Shown here piece after piece: positions 23,817 to 34,449 of a DNA stretch of 64,000 bases (within the stretch, counting starts at the first letter, position 1; the number at the start of each line of letters is the position of its first letter). The translations under genes and the position numbers were made by a program. The stretch is from contig NZ_JANZXN010000060.1 in NCBI RefSeq assembly GCF_025629245.1, forward strand, positions 1 through 64,000, read 5' to 3'. The stretch is from Natronobiforma cellulositropha. Lineage in GTDB: Archaea > Halobacteriota > Halobacteria > Halobacteriales > Natrialbaceae. Under the pieces are notes generated by a model. That model did no database searches. It was given only the letters and a program-made list of their open reading frames with translations, and was not told where the DNA came from.

Positions 23817-25336
23817 GGACCGTCGACGCCGAGGGGGCAGACGAGGTCGCCCTCGACCCCTGGGGCTCCTCGAGCGTCTCCGACTACCGCAAGCTCTTCG
23901 AGGAGTTCGGCATCGAGGAGTTCGACGAACTGCTCGAGGCGGTGGCGAACCCCCACTACCTGATGCGCCGGGGCGTGATCTTCGGCCACCGTGACTACCG
24001 GCCGGTCGCCGAAGCGATGCGCGAGAGCGAGCCGTTCGCGGCGCTCTCGGGTTTCATGCCGACGGGCGACCCGCACATCGGCCACAAACTGGTGTTCGAC
24101 GAACTCATCTGGCACCAGCAACAGGGTGGCGACGCCTACGCGCTCATCGCCGACCTGGAGGCCCACTCGGCGCGCGGACTCTCCTGGGCGGAAATCGACG
24201 GACACGCGCGCAACTACCTGCTCAGCCTGCTGGCGCTCGGCTTCGACCCCGAGGAGGGGACGCTCTACCGCCAGTCCGAAGAGCGCGAGGTCCAGGACCT
24301 GGCGTTCGAACTCGGGGCGGAGGCGAACTTCTCGGAGCTGCAGGCGATCTACGGCTTCGACGGCGAGACCGACGTCTCGCACATGCAGTCGGTCGTCACC
24401 CAGATGGCCGACATCTGCTACCCACAGCTCGAGGAGCCAAAGCCCACCGTCATCCCCGTCGGGCCGGACCAGGACCCTCACGTCCGACTGGCCAGAGACC
24501 TCGCCTCGCGGATGCGGTTCTTCGGCGTGACGACCGCCTACGCGAGTTTCGAGGCGACCGACGAGGAACTCGACGTGCTCGAGACGGCCTACGACGCCCG
24601 CGAGCACTACGCCGACGACCCCGAGGTGCCTCGCTGCGTCGAGGCCGCCGCGTGGCTGGCCGAGGCGGACGTCGAAGATGGTCCCGCCCTCGAGTCGGTG
24701 CTCGAAAAGCTCGAGAACGCCGGGATGGAGCCGATCCGGCCGCGGACGCGACTGCTCGACCGGCGGGCAAGCGAGGCGGCGTTCGAGGGACTGATCGACG
24801 CCATCGAAGGCGAGAAGCGCGTCTTCGAGGGCCACGTCGACGCCTTCGACCTCGAGGCGGCCGAGGCCCGCGCGCTCGCCCGCGAGGTCGAACTCGAGTA
24901 CGACGGCTACGGCTTCCGCGCACCCTCGTCGATCTACCACCGGTTCATGTCGGGGCTGACCGGCGGAAAGATGTCTTCCTCGATTCCGGCGAGTCACATC
25001 TCGCTGCTCGACGACCCCGAAGACGGTTACGAGAAGGTGAAGTCGGCGACCACCGGCGGCAGAGAGACCGCCGACCTCCAGCGCGAACTCGGCGGCAAAG
25101 CCGACGAGTGTCCGGTCTACGAACTCTACGCCTACTTACTCGCCGGCGACGACGACGCGTTCGCCACGGAGGTCTACGAGGAGTGTGTCGGCGGCGAGCG
25201 CCTCTGTGGCGGGTGTAAAGAGCAGGCGGCCGTCCTGATGCGCGAGTTCCTCGAGGACCACCAGGAGAAACGCGCCGAGGTCGAGGAGTTACTCGAGGAG
25301 ACGGGAATCGAACTCGAGTCGCCGCGACGCGGCTGA
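23777..25336 (+). CDS. trpS: Tryptophanyl-tRNA synthetase
   Basis: This 519-residue class I synthetase charges tRNA-Trp. The HIGH-type motif is PTGDPHIGHK and the KMSKS-type motif is GGKMSSSIPA. An acidic N-terminal extension of about 25 residues precedes the catalytic domain, as is usual for haloarchaea. The start at 23777 is the second copy of a duplicated 5' region. Confidence 0.95.
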   Translation: MTGDTDDETRPDGGTVDAEGADEVALDPWGSSSVSDYRKLFEEFGIEEFDELLEAVANPHYLMRRGVIFGHRDYRPVAEAMRESEPFAALSGFMPTGDPHIGHKLVFDELIWHQQQGGDAYALIADLEAHSARGLSWAEIDGHARNYLLSLLALGFDPEEGTLYRQSEEREVQDLAFELGAEANFSELQAIYGFDGETDVSHMQSVVTQMADICYPQLEEPKPTVIPVGPDQDPHVRLARDLASRMRFFGVTTAYASFEATDEELDVLETAYDAREHYADDPEVPRCVEAAAWLAEADVEDGPALESVLEKLENAGMEPIRPRTRLLDRRASEAAFEGLIDAIEGEKRVFEGHVDAFDLEAAEARALAREVELEYDGYGFRAPSSIYHRFMSGLTGGKMSSSIPASHISLLDDPEDGYEKVKSATTGGRETADLQRELGGKADECPVYELYAYLLAGDDDAFATEVYEECVGGERLCGGCKEQAAVLMREFLEDHQEKRAEVEELLEETGIELESPRRG

Positions 25337-25410
25337 ACGGGGCGAGTCGGCCGGTATGATTCATTTTCGGGGATAAAGATTTAACACCTGGTTCGGGGAA
25401 ACGATAGAGG

Positions 25411-26952
25411 ATGAAGCCGGATCGTTCCGGCGGTTCGAACCGGGCAGCGCTCGTCTGCGCCGACGTCCTCGGTGCGTTCGGCGTCTCCCAGACGGACCTC
25501 CCCGTCGGAGACGAGCGCCGCCACGCGGCGTCGCTCGAGGAGACGCTGGTGAGCGCGCTCGAGGACGCCCGCGACCGGACGGCGTTTCTCCGCCAGACGA
25601 TCTGTCGCTCGCCGCGCGGGGTCGACTGCTCGGCACGCCACGCGACGGCCGACCTCGAGCGCGAACTGGCGGCGACGTTCGACGCCATCGGCTGGACGCT
25701 GACGATCACCGACCGCGAGCGAGGGCTACACGTCCGCGCGAGCGACGGTGCGACGAGTCGGGAGACCATCGCCGTCTACCCGGCGACGCCGCTCGAGCGG
25801 GACAACCTCCCGGCGGTGCTCGCGGCGGTCAACGAACGCCTGCTGTTCGGCGTCGACGCCGAGTTCGTGTTGCTCTCTGCGGGTGTTGACCGCTGGCGGG
25901 CGGCGCTGATCGAGACCGACCAGCTCGAGCGGCTTCGCGCCAGTTACGGCGAGCGGATCGCGGCGTTCGAACGGCCGCTGGTGCCCGAACACGACCTCGA
26001 GGCGTACACCGAGGACATCTCGGGCACGGCCGACGAGACCGGGCCGTGGCCGGCGTGGGCGCTCGAGCGCACCCGGCGGCGGTCGGTCTCGACCGGGAAC
26101 GAGCCGACGGGGGAGGCTGGCGACCGGACGGCGGTCTCGAGCGGCGGGGCGTCGGATACTGGCGGCGTCGACACACCGACGACGGTGTCGCTCATCGAGG
26201 AGGCGGAGCCCGACCGCGAGCGCGCCGCGGGCGGGGCGAGCGTGCGGCGAGTATCCGCGTCGGGACGCGAGGGCCAGGAGGCGACGGCTCGAGCAGCCAG
26301 TGCGAGCGAGGCGGCCAGCCGCCAGCGCGACGGGTACGAACTCGTCGGCGCGGCGAGCGTCTCGCGAGTCGACGGTACCGTGGACACACCGAGCGCCGCG
26401 AGCGAGAGCCGTCGCTCGAGCGAGCGAACCGGTGAGACACGGATCGGCGGATCGCCGACGAAGGTGCGCTCGAGCGGAGCGAGCGGCGACGGGCAGGAGA
26501 CGAGTGATGGCGCTGTGGACGCGCGAGATGGTAGTGATGGTGGGAACGCTCGAGATGGTGACGACGGGAACGCTCGAGCGGCGGTGGTCTCGAGACGGGA
26601 GCGTCGGGAGACGAGCACCGAGGGTTTCGGAACGCTCACCGGCGGGGTGAAGACGGCCCGTGTCTCGAACGACGCCTTCGGGGCGGACGTCGAGACGCCG
26701 ACGGAGGACGACCGTTACCGGGCGCTCGGGGCGGCGATCGGCACCGGCCGGAACGTCTCGGTCAGGGGGCTGCTCTACGACGAGGAGTTCCTGCCGACGC
26801 TGCCGGCGATCGAGCCACTCGAGACACGGATCGAGTACGACGACGAGTTCGATCCGGGCGCGCTCCCGGAGGCGAAAGCCGTCGCCGAGGAGTCGGGATT
26901 CGTCTGGGTCGATTCGGGGTCGTTGGAGTCGACGCGGATCTCGAACGGGTGA
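25411..26952 (+). CDS. Large uncharacterised haloarchaeal protein with disordered linker
   Basis: This 513-residue protein has an N-terminal folded part (about 1-195) with a strand/helix pattern, then a Ser/Gly/Thr/Arg-rich low-complexity linker (about 215-415), then a short C-terminal domain with GRNVSVRGLLYDEEFLP. TATA-like ATTTAAC lies about 30 nt before the ATG, so it is probably leaderless. I do not recognise a family and assign no role. Confidence 0.75.
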   Translation: MKPDRSGGSNRAALVCADVLGAFGVSQTDLPVGDERRHAASLEETLVSALEDARDRTAFLRQTICRSPRGVDCSARHATADLERELAATFDAIGWTLTITDRERGLHVRASDGATSRETIAVYPATPLERDNLPAVLAAVNERLLFGVDAEFVLLSAGVDRWRAALIETDQLERLRASYGERIAAFERPLVPEHDLEAYTEDISGTADETGPWPAWALERTRRRSVSTGNEPTGEAGDRTAVSSGGASDTGGVDTPTTVSLIEEAEPDRERAAGGASVRRVSASGREGQEATARAASASEAASRQRDGYELVGAASVSRVDGTVDTPSAASESRRSSERTGETRIGGSPTKVRSSGASGDGQETSDGAVDARDGSDGGNARDGDDGNARAAVVSRRERRETSTEGFGTLTGGVKTARVSNDAFGADVETPTEDDRYRALGAAIGTGRNVSVRGLLYDEEFLPTLPAIEPLETRIEYDDEFDPGALPEAKAVAEESGFVWVDSGSLESTRISNG

Positions 26953-27007
26953 GAGCAAGCGAGCGCTCGCCCGGCGTTCAACTACCAGTGTCACGTACGC
27001 CCTCGAG

Positions 27008-27256
27008 ATGACCGAACTGACCGTTCACGAGGAGGCGACGCCCGAGGACGCACGCGAGCAGGTGCGGGGGTTCGTCGACGTCGGCGACGAAGTCGAGGTG
27101 TACCGCGAGGTGATGACCCGCGAGAAGAACAACCGCATCTCGGGGACCGTGGCCGCACTCGAGGAGGAGTTCCTCGGCGTCGAGACCGACCCCGGTGACC
27201 TCGAGAGCCTCGAGTACGGCGAGGTCGACCGACTGGTGCTGGTCTCGCGCGAGTGA
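27008..27256 (+). CDS. Small uncharacterised protein
   Basis: This 82-residue acidic cytosolic protein is made of strands and charged helices (VGDEVEVYREVM, EEEFLGVETD). It follows the 25411 gene after 55 bases on the same strand and may share its transcript. No family is recognised. Confidence 0.65.
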   Translation: MTELTVHEEATPEDAREQVRGFVDVGDEVEVYREVMTREKNNRISGTVAALEEEFLGVETDPGDLESLEYGEVDRLVLVSRE

Positions 27257-27526
27257 GCGGCGCGGGCGACACCCGCAAGGTTTTTCGCTCGGCGCTGCGC
27301 GGGGTGGGGTATGGCACTCGAGTCCCGACCCCGTGCCGGTGTCGACCGTGAGCGACGGCCAGTGACGACGGGATTCGACTTCGTTTTTCCCCGGTGAATC
27401 CGGGGTCGGTGGAGCCGCGAGCGCCCACACCGGGCGGACGCGGGAAACCGACCGACTCGAGCACTCGGCTACGCCCCGAGTATCGGAACCGCTAACTGAC
27501 CGACACACACCACTCAAAGTAAGCGA

Positions 27527-29059
27527 ATGCAACTTCCCGACGCACAGGCCGCAGTCCTCGAGGCTGCGAGCGCAGACGAGGCACAGACCGTCGACGCCCT
27601 CGCTGCGGCGACCGACCTCCCGCCGGAGACCGTCACCGGCGCGGCCTTCGAACTCGAGGAGGCCGGGTTGGTCGCTGTCAGCGAGCGCGTCGAGGAGACG
27701 CTCACCCTCACCGAGGAGGGCGAGACCTACGCGAGCGAGGGGCTGCCGGAGATCGGCCTCTACGAGGCGGCGCGCTCGGCGGGCGCGGACACCGAGGCGA
27801 TCCAGATGGGCCAGGCCATCGGCGCGTCCGGACTCGAGGGACCGCAGGTGAACATCGCGCTGTCGAACTACGCCAGGAAGGGTTACGGAGCGATCGAGAG
27901 CGGCGAGATCACGGCCGACCCGGACGCGGAGCCGGCGGCCGACGCCGAAGCGACGGCGCTCGAGACGCTCGCGAACGAGGGCGACGAGCCGGTCGCACTC
28001 GACGCACTCGGGCTCGACGCGGACGTCCTCTCCCAGCTCGAGCGCCGTGAGTTACTCGAGCGCAGCGAGACGACCGTCAGGGCGGTGACGCTCACCGAGC
28101 TCGGTCTGACGGAAGTGATGGCGGGTATCGAGACGGCGGAGACGGTCGGGCAGGTCACCCCGGAGCTGCTCACGGGCGGCGAGTGGCGCGAGGCGGAGTT
28201 CAGCGCCTACAACGTCGAGGCCGACGCGGCGCGCCTCGAGGGCGGGAAGGTCCACATCCTCCGCCAGACGGCCGACCGGGTCAAGGACGTGCTGGTGGGG
28301 ATGGGCTTCCAGGAGATGGAAGGCCCACACGTCGACGCGGACTTCTGGATCAACGACTGTCTGTTCATGCCCCAGGACCACCCGGCGCGGACTCACTGGG
28401 ACCGCTTCGCCTTAGAGCAGCCGACCGAGATCGGCGACCTCCCCGCCGAACTCGTCGAGCGGGTCGAACGCGCCCACCGTGAGGGTGTCGGCGCGGACGG
28501 CGAGGGCTATCACTCGCCGTGGGACGAGGACTTCGCCCGCGCGCTCGCGCTGCGTGGACACACCACCTCGCTCTCCGCGAGGTACCTCTCGGGGTACGAG
28601 GTCGGTGAACTCGAGCCGCCCCAGCGCTACTTCAGCGTCGAGAAGGTGTACCGGAACGACACGCTCGATCCGACCCACCTGCTCGAGTTCTTCCAGATCG
28701 AGGGCTGGGTGATGGCCGACGGCCTGTCGGTGCGGGACCTGATGGGCACCTTCGAGGAGTTCTACGCCCAGTTCGGGATCACGGACATCGAGTTCAAACC
28801 CCACTACAACCCCTACACCGAGCCGAGCTTCGAGCTGTTCGGCACCCACCCGACGACGGGCGAACTCGTCGAAATCGGTAACTCCGGCATCTTCCGTCCG
28901 GAGATGCTCGAGCCCCTCGGCGTCGAGTGTGACGTGATGGCGTGGGGGCTGGCGCTCGAGCGCCTGCTCATGCTGATGTACGGCTTCGAGGACATCCGTG
29001 ACATCCACGGAACGCTGTGTGACCTCGAACTGCTGCGGAACACGGAGGTGACCTACTGA
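27527..29059 (+). CDS. pheS: Phenylalanyl-tRNA synthetase, alpha subunit
   Basis: This 510-residue class II subunit holds the catalytic site. The first 200 residues are winged-helix-like modules typical of archaeal alpha subunits. Class II motifs include QDHPARTHWD, the YRNDTLDPTH segment, FFQIEGW, and ALERLLMLMYG near the C-terminus. The stop overlaps the pheT start (TGATG), so the two are co-translated. Confidence 0.95.
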   Translation: MQLPDAQAAVLEAASADEAQTVDALAAATDLPPETVTGAAFELEEAGLVAVSERVEETLTLTEEGETYASEGLPEIGLYEAARSAGADTEAIQMGQAIGASGLEGPQVNIALSNYARKGYGAIESGEITADPDAEPAADAEATALETLANEGDEPVALDALGLDADVLSQLERRELLERSETTVRAVTLTELGLTEVMAGIETAETVGQVTPELLTGGEWREAEFSAYNVEADAARLEGGKVHILRQTADRVKDVLVGMGFQEMEGPHVDADFWINDCLFMPQDHPARTHWDRFALEQPTEIGDLPAELVERVERAHREGVGADGEGYHSPWDEDFARALALRGHTTSLSARYLSGYEVGELEPPQRYFSVEKVYRNDTLDPTHLLEFFQIEGWVMADGLSVRDLMGTFEEFYAQFGITDIEFKPHYNPYTEPSFELFGTHPTTGELVEIGNSGIFRPEMLEPLGVECDVMAWGLALERLLMLMYGFEDIRDIHGTLCDLELLRNTEVTY

Positions 29060-30783
29060 TGCCAACCGTCGACGTCGACCCGGAGGAACTGCGCGCGCTG
29101 ACCGGCCAGGAGGGAAAGAGCGACGAGGAGTTGATCGACGACCTGTTCGCGCTCGGTCTCGAGTACGAAGGTGAGACCGAGGAGGGCGCGTTCGAACTCG
29201 AGTTCGCCCCCGACCGGCTGGATCGGCTCTCGGTCGAAGGGGTCGCCCGCTCGCTGCGCTATCAGTACGGTGACGCCCGTGGCGTCTACGTCCCGAAGAC
29301 GAACTCGCCGGAGTGGACCATCGAGGTCGACGAGGCGGTCCCGCCGGAGCGCCCGTACGTGACGGGAGCGGTCGCCCGCGGTGTCACCCTCGACGAAGAG
29401 GCGCTCGAGTCGCTGATCCAGCTCCAGGAGAAACTCCACGCGACGATGGGCAGAAAGCGCGCGAAGGGCGCGGTCGGGATTCACGACCTCTCGATGCTGA
29501 AGGGCGCGTCCGCGACCGAGGGGAGTCCGAGCGTCCGCTACACCGGTGTCGAACCCGGCGGCGACCGGTTCGTCGCGCTCGACTCCGACGAGGAGCTGAC
29601 CCCCGAGGAGGTCCTCGAGCGCCACCCGACGGGCCAGACCTACGCCGGTCTGGTGCGCGAGAACGAGAGCGGGCGCTACCCGGCGATCTACGACGACCTG
29701 GGGCTGTTCTCGTTCCCGCCGGTGATCAACGGCCGCCGGACCGAGGTGGGAACCGACTCGCGGGACCTGTTCGTCGAACTCACCGGCACCGACCAGTGGA
29801 CGATCGACAAGATGTGTGTGATCGTCTGCTACGCGCTGGCCGCCCGCGGGGCGACCATCGAGTCGGTGACCGTCGAGTATCCGGACCACGACCTCGTCCG
29901 GCCGGACCTGTCGACGAAGACCAAACGCGTCACCCACGAGCGCATCGAGACGATCCTGGGGATCGACCTCGAAGTGGCGGACGTGATCGATCTCGCCGAG
30001 CGCGCAGGTCTCGACGCAGCGGTGCTCGCGGACGACGGCGAGGACGAGGGGACGAGCTACGAGGTGACGATTCCGCCCTACCGCGTCGACGTGCTCCACC
30101 CGCTCGACCTGATCGACGACCTCGGGCGCGCCTACGGCTTCAACGAACTCGAGCCACGCTATCCCGACGTGGGGACCGTCGGCGGCCGCCACGAGCGGAC
30201 GCGACTCGAGGACGCCGCGCGGACGGGGCTGGTCGGTCTCGGTTTCGAGGACCTGCTCAACTTCCACATGATCAGCGAGACCGAGAACTTCGAGCGGATG
30301 GGCGTCGACCCCGACGACGACGTCTTCGGCGCGGGCACGCCAGCGAGCATCAAAGAGCCCTACAGCGAGGATTACACGATGCTCCGGACCTGGGTGTTGC
30401 CGTCGCTGCTGATGGTTCTCGAGAACAACACCCACCGCGCCTACCCGCAGGATCTGGCCGAGGTCGGCTTCAGCGCCCGTGTCGACGGACGCGAGAACAC
30501 GAAGGTGCGCGAGACGCGCCACGTCGCCGCCGCCCTCGCGCGCCACGACGCGGCCTACGAGGACGCGAAGGCGCGGCTACAGGCGATCGTCGGCCACTTC
30601 GGGAAGACGGTCGAGACGCCCGCGAGCGAACACCCATCGTTCATCCCGGGCCGGTGTGCATCCGTCGTGATCGACGGCGAGGAGGTTGGTGTCATCGGCG
30701 AACTCCACCCGGCCGTCCTCGTCGAACACGACCTCGAGGTGCCCGTCGCGGCGTTCGAGTTCGACCTCGCCGCGCTCGAGTGA
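29059..30783 (+). CDS. pheT: Phenylalanyl-tRNA synthetase, beta subunit
   Basis: This 574-residue partner of PheS has the archaeal beta-subunit layout of B3/B4 editing and B5 domains, with LEFAPDRLDRLSVEG near the start, a B5 domain (about 275-345) and a catalytic-like C-terminal domain. It shares its start with the pheS stop. The length is right for archaea; bacterial beta chains are much longer. Confidence 0.95.
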   Translation: MPTVDVDPEELRALTGQEGKSDEELIDDLFALGLEYEGETEEGAFELEFAPDRLDRLSVEGVARSLRYQYGDARGVYVPKTNSPEWTIEVDEAVPPERPYVTGAVARGVTLDEEALESLIQLQEKLHATMGRKRAKGAVGIHDLSMLKGASATEGSPSVRYTGVEPGGDRFVALDSDEELTPEEVLERHPTGQTYAGLVRENESGRYPAIYDDLGLFSFPPVINGRRTEVGTDSRDLFVELTGTDQWTIDKMCVIVCYALAARGATIESVTVEYPDHDLVRPDLSTKTKRVTHERIETILGIDLEVADVIDLAERAGLDAAVLADDGEDEGTSYEVTIPPYRVDVLHPLDLIDDLGRAYGFNELEPRYPDVGTVGGRHERTRLEDAARTGLVGLGFEDLLNFHMISETENFERMGVDPDDDVFGAGTPASIKEPYSEDYTMLRTWVLPSLLMVLENNTHRAYPQDLAEVGFSARVDGRENTKVRETRHVAAALARHDAAYEDAKARLQAIVGHFGKTVETPASEHPSFIPGRCASVVIDGEEVGVIGELHPAVLVEHDLEVPVAAFEFDLAALE

Positions 30784-30942
30784 GCGCAGCGAGACTGGCC
30801 GGTCACGGGCCGCCAGAGGGAGTGAGTGAGCGACGGGCGACTCGAGACGGAGGAGACGGAATCGGAGCAGGTGTCTCTCGCGTGAGAGCACGGCCGTAGG
30901 CGACGCTCCGGGTGGCGAGAGGCGCAGACCGGACAGGTGTGT

Positions 30943-31140
30943 TCAGAATTCGTGTTCTACCTCATCCTTGTCCGCCTTCTGGATGATGATCTTGTCCTCT
31001 CTGACGCGGACGAACACTTCGTCACCGATCTCCATGCCTGCAACGGCGAGTTCGTCCTCGTGGAGGTTGAGGTGTACGTTGTGGTATTCTCCGTGTTCGT
31101 CCTTCGCACCGCTTGGACTCAACTTCTTTTTCCGTACCAT
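30943..31140 (-). CDS. Small AbrB/SpoVT-like protein
   Basis: This 65-residue protein, with EHGEYHNVHLNLHEDELAVA, GDEVFVRVREDKIIIQKA and an acidic tail, fits a swapped-hairpin AbrB-like fold. It may bind DNA or, given its size, be part of a small regulatory dimer. A TATA-like CTTAAGTATATC on the minus strand lies about 35-45 nt before the ATG. It is divergent from the MC1 gene. Confidence 0.8.
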   Translation of the reverse strand: MVRKKKLSPSGAKDEHGEYHNVHLNLHEDELAVAGMEIGDEVFVRVREDKIIIQKADKDEVEHEF

Positions 31141-31371
31141 CGCGGTATTCTACGAGGAACTTCGCTGTAGGATATACTTAAGTGTTTTCTACGCCACAGC
31201 AAGCGATAACCGACGGTCACCGTCGGCCGAGGGCGGATTCGCGCGACTGAGACGGTATCTGAGCTACAGATGGCGCAGGGTGTACACTTAAAGATACCGG
31301 CAGCAGGCGTCTGTTTTCAGGGATATCTTTATGTCACACCATGTGCTGATGTGGCATGGAGGGCCAAAACC

Positions 31372-31680
31372 ATGGTACGTGAAGATGGTAAGCGGAATTT
31401 TGCACTGCGCAGATCGAACGGTGACGAATCGAGCGTGTTCTCCGGGAACACGCCGAGACAGGCCGCGCTGAAAGCCGCTCGGCGACTCGAGCCCGGCTCG
31501 AGCGAGGACGAAGCCGAGCGAGTCGAACTCAGGCTGCGAGAGAAGGGGACGAGCAAGGTCCACATCTACGACGGCTGGGCGTGGGAGGAGACGGCCCCCG
31601 ACGACAAGCCCGACTGGATGCCCGACGACATCACCGAAGCGAACGTCTCGAAGAAAGGAATCGAACACCTCGAAGAGTGA
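31372..31680 (+). CDS. MC1 chromosomal (nucleoid) protein
   Basis: This 102-residue DNA-bending protein compacts the chromosome in haloarchaea and some methanogens. The signature covers GKRNFALRRSNGDESSVF, SGNTPRQAALKAARRLEP, and WAWEETAPDDKPDWMP. I start at the ATG at 31372, preceded by short TATA-like boxes; the upstream frame to 31270 lacks homology. It is divergent from the AbrB-like gene. Confidence 0.93.
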   Translation: MVREDGKRNFALRRSNGDESSVFSGNTPRQAALKAARRLEPGSSEDEAERVELRLREKGTSKVHIYDGWAWEETAPDDKPDWMPDDITEANVSKKGIEHLEE

Positions 31681-32124
31681 CTGCTGGGAGCTATTTTGCA
31701 GATACGGATTCGGTAGCGGCGCGCTCGTGGGTCGTATAGCGGTACGTGTGCGAGTGCGAGGGAACGCCCGGGCCGACACCGACAGGTCGCAGCGGACGAC
31801 GCGAGTGCGAGCACGCGTAGCAGAGACGAGACGCCGGCGAGCGCTCGAGGCGGGCGTTGACGAACGGCCGAAAGTACCCGGGTCGAGGAGGCACCGAGTC
31901 GCCGTTCGGATCCTACAATCCATACTAGGACATACTGATTTTTTGGCTCGAGTATCGAACACGGTATTTTTTAGCGTTTTTTAAACCACCACCGTTATGT
32001 AGGTACGAATGTACAGATGGTACCGTGATATACGAATGAACGTCGAGAATTTATCTGTATTCGTGGACAAAAGCGTTGTTGGTTCCGAGCTGTCTGTCGC
32101 TGACGGGCTCGAGGGGGTGAACGG
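31681..32124. promoter_or_regulatory. Gene-free region with narK promoter
   Basis: The left half is ordinary GC-rich sequence. From about 31920 it turns AT-rich, with T-runs (GATTTTTTGG, TATTTTTTAGCGTTTTTTAAA) that could end MC1 transcripts. Several TATA-like strings follow, including AATTTATCTG near 32050. A GGGGGTGA ribosome-binding site lies just before the narK ATG. No gene is seen. Confidence 0.5.
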
Positions 32125-33447
32125 ATGATCGACAAGAAGTGGATCAACCTGTTGCTCGCGACGGCGATGTTCAACCTCGGGTTCGTGATCTGGTTCTCGT
32201 TCGCGCCCTTCACGGGTGAGATCGGGACCGAGTTCGGACTCACGACCGCCCAGCTAGGTCTCGTCGCGAGTCTGGCCGTGATCGCCGTCCCGATCGGTCG
32301 CATCATCGTCGGCCCGCTCACCGACCGCTTCGGTGCGCCGAGAGTGGCCTGCGCGACGCTCGTGCTCGTCGGTACCTTCTCGATCATCAGCGCGTTCGCA
32401 CAGACGTACGAGGTGTTCACCGCCTCGCGCGTGATCGCCTCGCTCGCCGGGATCACCTTCGTCATCGGCATCCAGCACGTCGCTCAGTGGTTCGAAGAGG
32501 AGAACCTGGGCCTGGCTGAAGGGATCTTCGCGGGTGTCGGCAACGCCGGGGCCGGTCTCGGCGCGTACTTCACGCTCCCGCGCATCTTCGGCGAGGGATA
32601 CAGTGACCCCATCTTCGCGGCGAACTGGCGAGCAGCCTTCTTCTACACGGGCGCGCTCGCGATCGTCCTCGGTATCCTCTACCTGGTGTTCGGCCAGGCA
32701 GCGAAGACCGAAGAGCGCCGACTGGCTGCCAAGGAGGGCGTCACCCTCGAGCAGTGGCTCTACATCGCGACCCGCCACGCCGCGGTCGTGCTCGCAGCCG
32801 CCTACATCATGACCTTCGGGCTCGAGGTCGCGATGAACGGCTGGCTCGGTACCTACTACCGCGAGGGCTTCAGCCAGGACAACCTGGTGATCGCGGCGAC
32901 GTTCGCCGCCACGTTCTCGATCGCTGCCGGGCTGCTCCGTCCACTCGGTGGCTACATCAGTGACGTGGTCGCTCGCAACGAGAAGGACATCCTGCCGTGG
33001 TTCGAGGGACGCTACCGCGAGCAGTGGACGTTCGCGACGATGTCGTGGGTCGTCATCGCGCTCTTCGGCATGACCGCGGCTGGACTGACCGGCAACGTCT
33101 ACCTCGCCGTCGCCGCGGGCTTCCTCGTCGGCGTCGGCTGTGCGTTCTCCGAGGGAGCCATCTTCGCGCAGGTGCCCGCCATGTTCCCGAACAACTCTGG
33201 CACCGTCGCGGGCATCGTCGGCGGCGTCGGCACCGTCGGTGGGACCGTCTACCCGCTGATGTTCGCCGCACCGTTCCTCCCGAACCTCCACGTCGGCTAC
33301 GCACTCGTCGGTCTCACCATGATTCCGATCCTGCTGCTCACCGCGTGGGTCTTCCAGCCACACATCGCCGAGCGTTCGACCGAAGACGGCTGGTTCATCG
33401 ACGAGGCACCCGCCCAGCCCACCGGTGGTGTCGCCGCAGACGACTGA
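32125..33447 (+). CDS. narK: Nitrate/nitrite transporter (MFS, NNP family)
   Basis: This 440-residue major-facilitator protein has about 12 transmembrane segments. The NNP-type features are [13 protein letters not shown] in helix 1 and [12 protein letters not shown] in helix 5, with a matching glycine-rich helix in the second half (GGVGTVGG). It moves nitrate or nitrite across the membrane; direction and partner are not fixed. No nitrate reductase gene is within the window. Confidence 0.9.
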   Translation: MIDKKWINLLLATAMFNLGFVIWFSFAPFTGEIGTEFGLTTAQLGLVASLAVIAVPIGRIIVGPLTDRFGAPRVACATLVLVGTFSIISAFAQTYEVFTASRVIASLAGITFVIGIQHVAQWFEEENLGLAEGIFAGVGNAGAGLGAYFTLPRIFGEGYSDPIFAANWRAAFFYTGALAIVLGILYLVFGQAAKTEERRLAAKEGVTLEQWLYIATRHAAVVLAAAYIMTFGLEVAMNGWLGTYYREGFSQDNLVIAATFAATFSIAAGLLRPLGGYISDVVARNEKDILPWFEGRYREQWTFATMSWVVIALFGMTAAGLTGNVYLAVAAGFLVGVGCAFSEGAIFAQVPAMFPNNSGTVAGIVGGVGTVGGTVYPLMFAAPFLPNLHVGYALVGLTMIPILLLTAWVFQPHIAERSTEDGWFIDEAPAQPTGGVAADD

Positions 33448-33551
33448 AAACCGGGCCAGAACGCCGGATTCCGGTCTCGAGCACTCGAGCGCGCCGCCCT
33501 CCAGCCACTCGTCCGACGGCCTTTTGCCCTCGAACCCGGTAGTGGCCTTCA

Positions 33552-34364
33552 ATGACCGTCGTTACGCTGGGACCCGAAGGGACCTACTCACACCGTGCCG
33601 CGCGCGCCGTCGCCGACGGAGACGAGATCGTCTTCCGCCAGTCGGTGACCGCCATCGTCGACGCCGTCTCGAGCGGCGAGGCGGCCCGCGGCGTCGTCCC
33701 CATCGAGAACAGCATCGAGGGCAGCGTCACCGAGAGCCTCGACGCCCTCGCCGAGTACGAGGTGGCCGTCGTCCGCGAGGTCGTCACGCCGATCAAACAC
33801 GGTCTCCTCGCGCAGGGTCCCGAGTTCGACACCGTCGCCAGCCACTCACAGGCGCTCGCCCAGTGTCGCACCTACCTCGAGACCGAGTACCCCGACACCG
33901 CCTTAGAGGCCGTCGCGAGTACCGCCCAGGGTGTCGAGTACGCCCGCGAGGATCCCTCCATCGCGGGCATCGGCCACCCCGACAACGCCGGTGACGGACT
34001 CGAGGTGCTCGCCGAGAACATCCAGGACCAGTCCTCGAACGCGACGCGCTTTTTCGTCGTCGCCCCCGCGAGCGAGCGCGCCGACGGCGGCGGGAAGAGT
34101 TCGTTCGTCGTCTACCCGAACACCAACTATCCGGGGCTGTTACTCGAGTTGCTCGAGCCGTTCGCCGACCGCAACATCAACCTGACGCGCGTCGAGTCCC
34201 GTCCGAGCGGCGAGCGTCTGGGCGATTACGTCTTCCACCTCGACGTGGAGGCTGGCCTGTACGAAGAACGCACGCAGGCGGCCGTCGCCGACATCGAGGA
34301 ACTCGCGAGAAACGGCTGGGTCCGCAGCCTGGGTTCGTACGACCTCGAGCACGTCGTCGGGTGA
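33552..34364 (+). CDS. pheA: Prephenate dehydratase
   Basis: This 270-residue enzyme converts prephenate to phenylpyruvate for Phe synthesis. The catalytic domain holds ENSIEGSV and the TRFFVV motif (Thr active-site segment, about 164). The C-terminal ACT domain contains NINLTRVESRPSG for Phe feedback. It is monofunctional, with no chorismate mutase domain. Confidence 0.93.
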   Translation: MTVVTLGPEGTYSHRAARAVADGDEIVFRQSVTAIVDAVSSGEAARGVVPIENSIEGSVTESLDALAEYEVAVVREVVTPIKHGLLAQGPEFDTVASHSQALAQCRTYLETEYPDTALEAVASTAQGVEYAREDPSIAGIGHPDNAGDGLEVLAENIQDQSSNATRFFVVAPASERADGGGKSSFVVYPNTNYPGLLLELLEPFADRNINLTRVESRPSGERLGDYVFHLDVEAGLYEERTQAAVADIEELARNGWVRSLGSYDLEHVVG

Positions 34365-34449
34365 CCGACGCGGGGATGGAGCCGACAGCCGGCGTTCTGT
34401 CGTCTCCGTCCGGGCAGAATTTATGTGCGTCGCCGACCTACGGACGAGT

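Noticed and set aside
27310-27396. 28-codon frame between the 27008 gene and pheS
   Set aside because: Too short, no ribosome-binding site that decides it, and no recognisable sequence; I list only the surrounding gap as unexplained.
31920-31990. Terminator hairpin after MC1
   Set aside because: T-runs are present but without a stable GC hairpin; in archaea T-runs alone may stop transcription, so I mention them only inside the gap entry.
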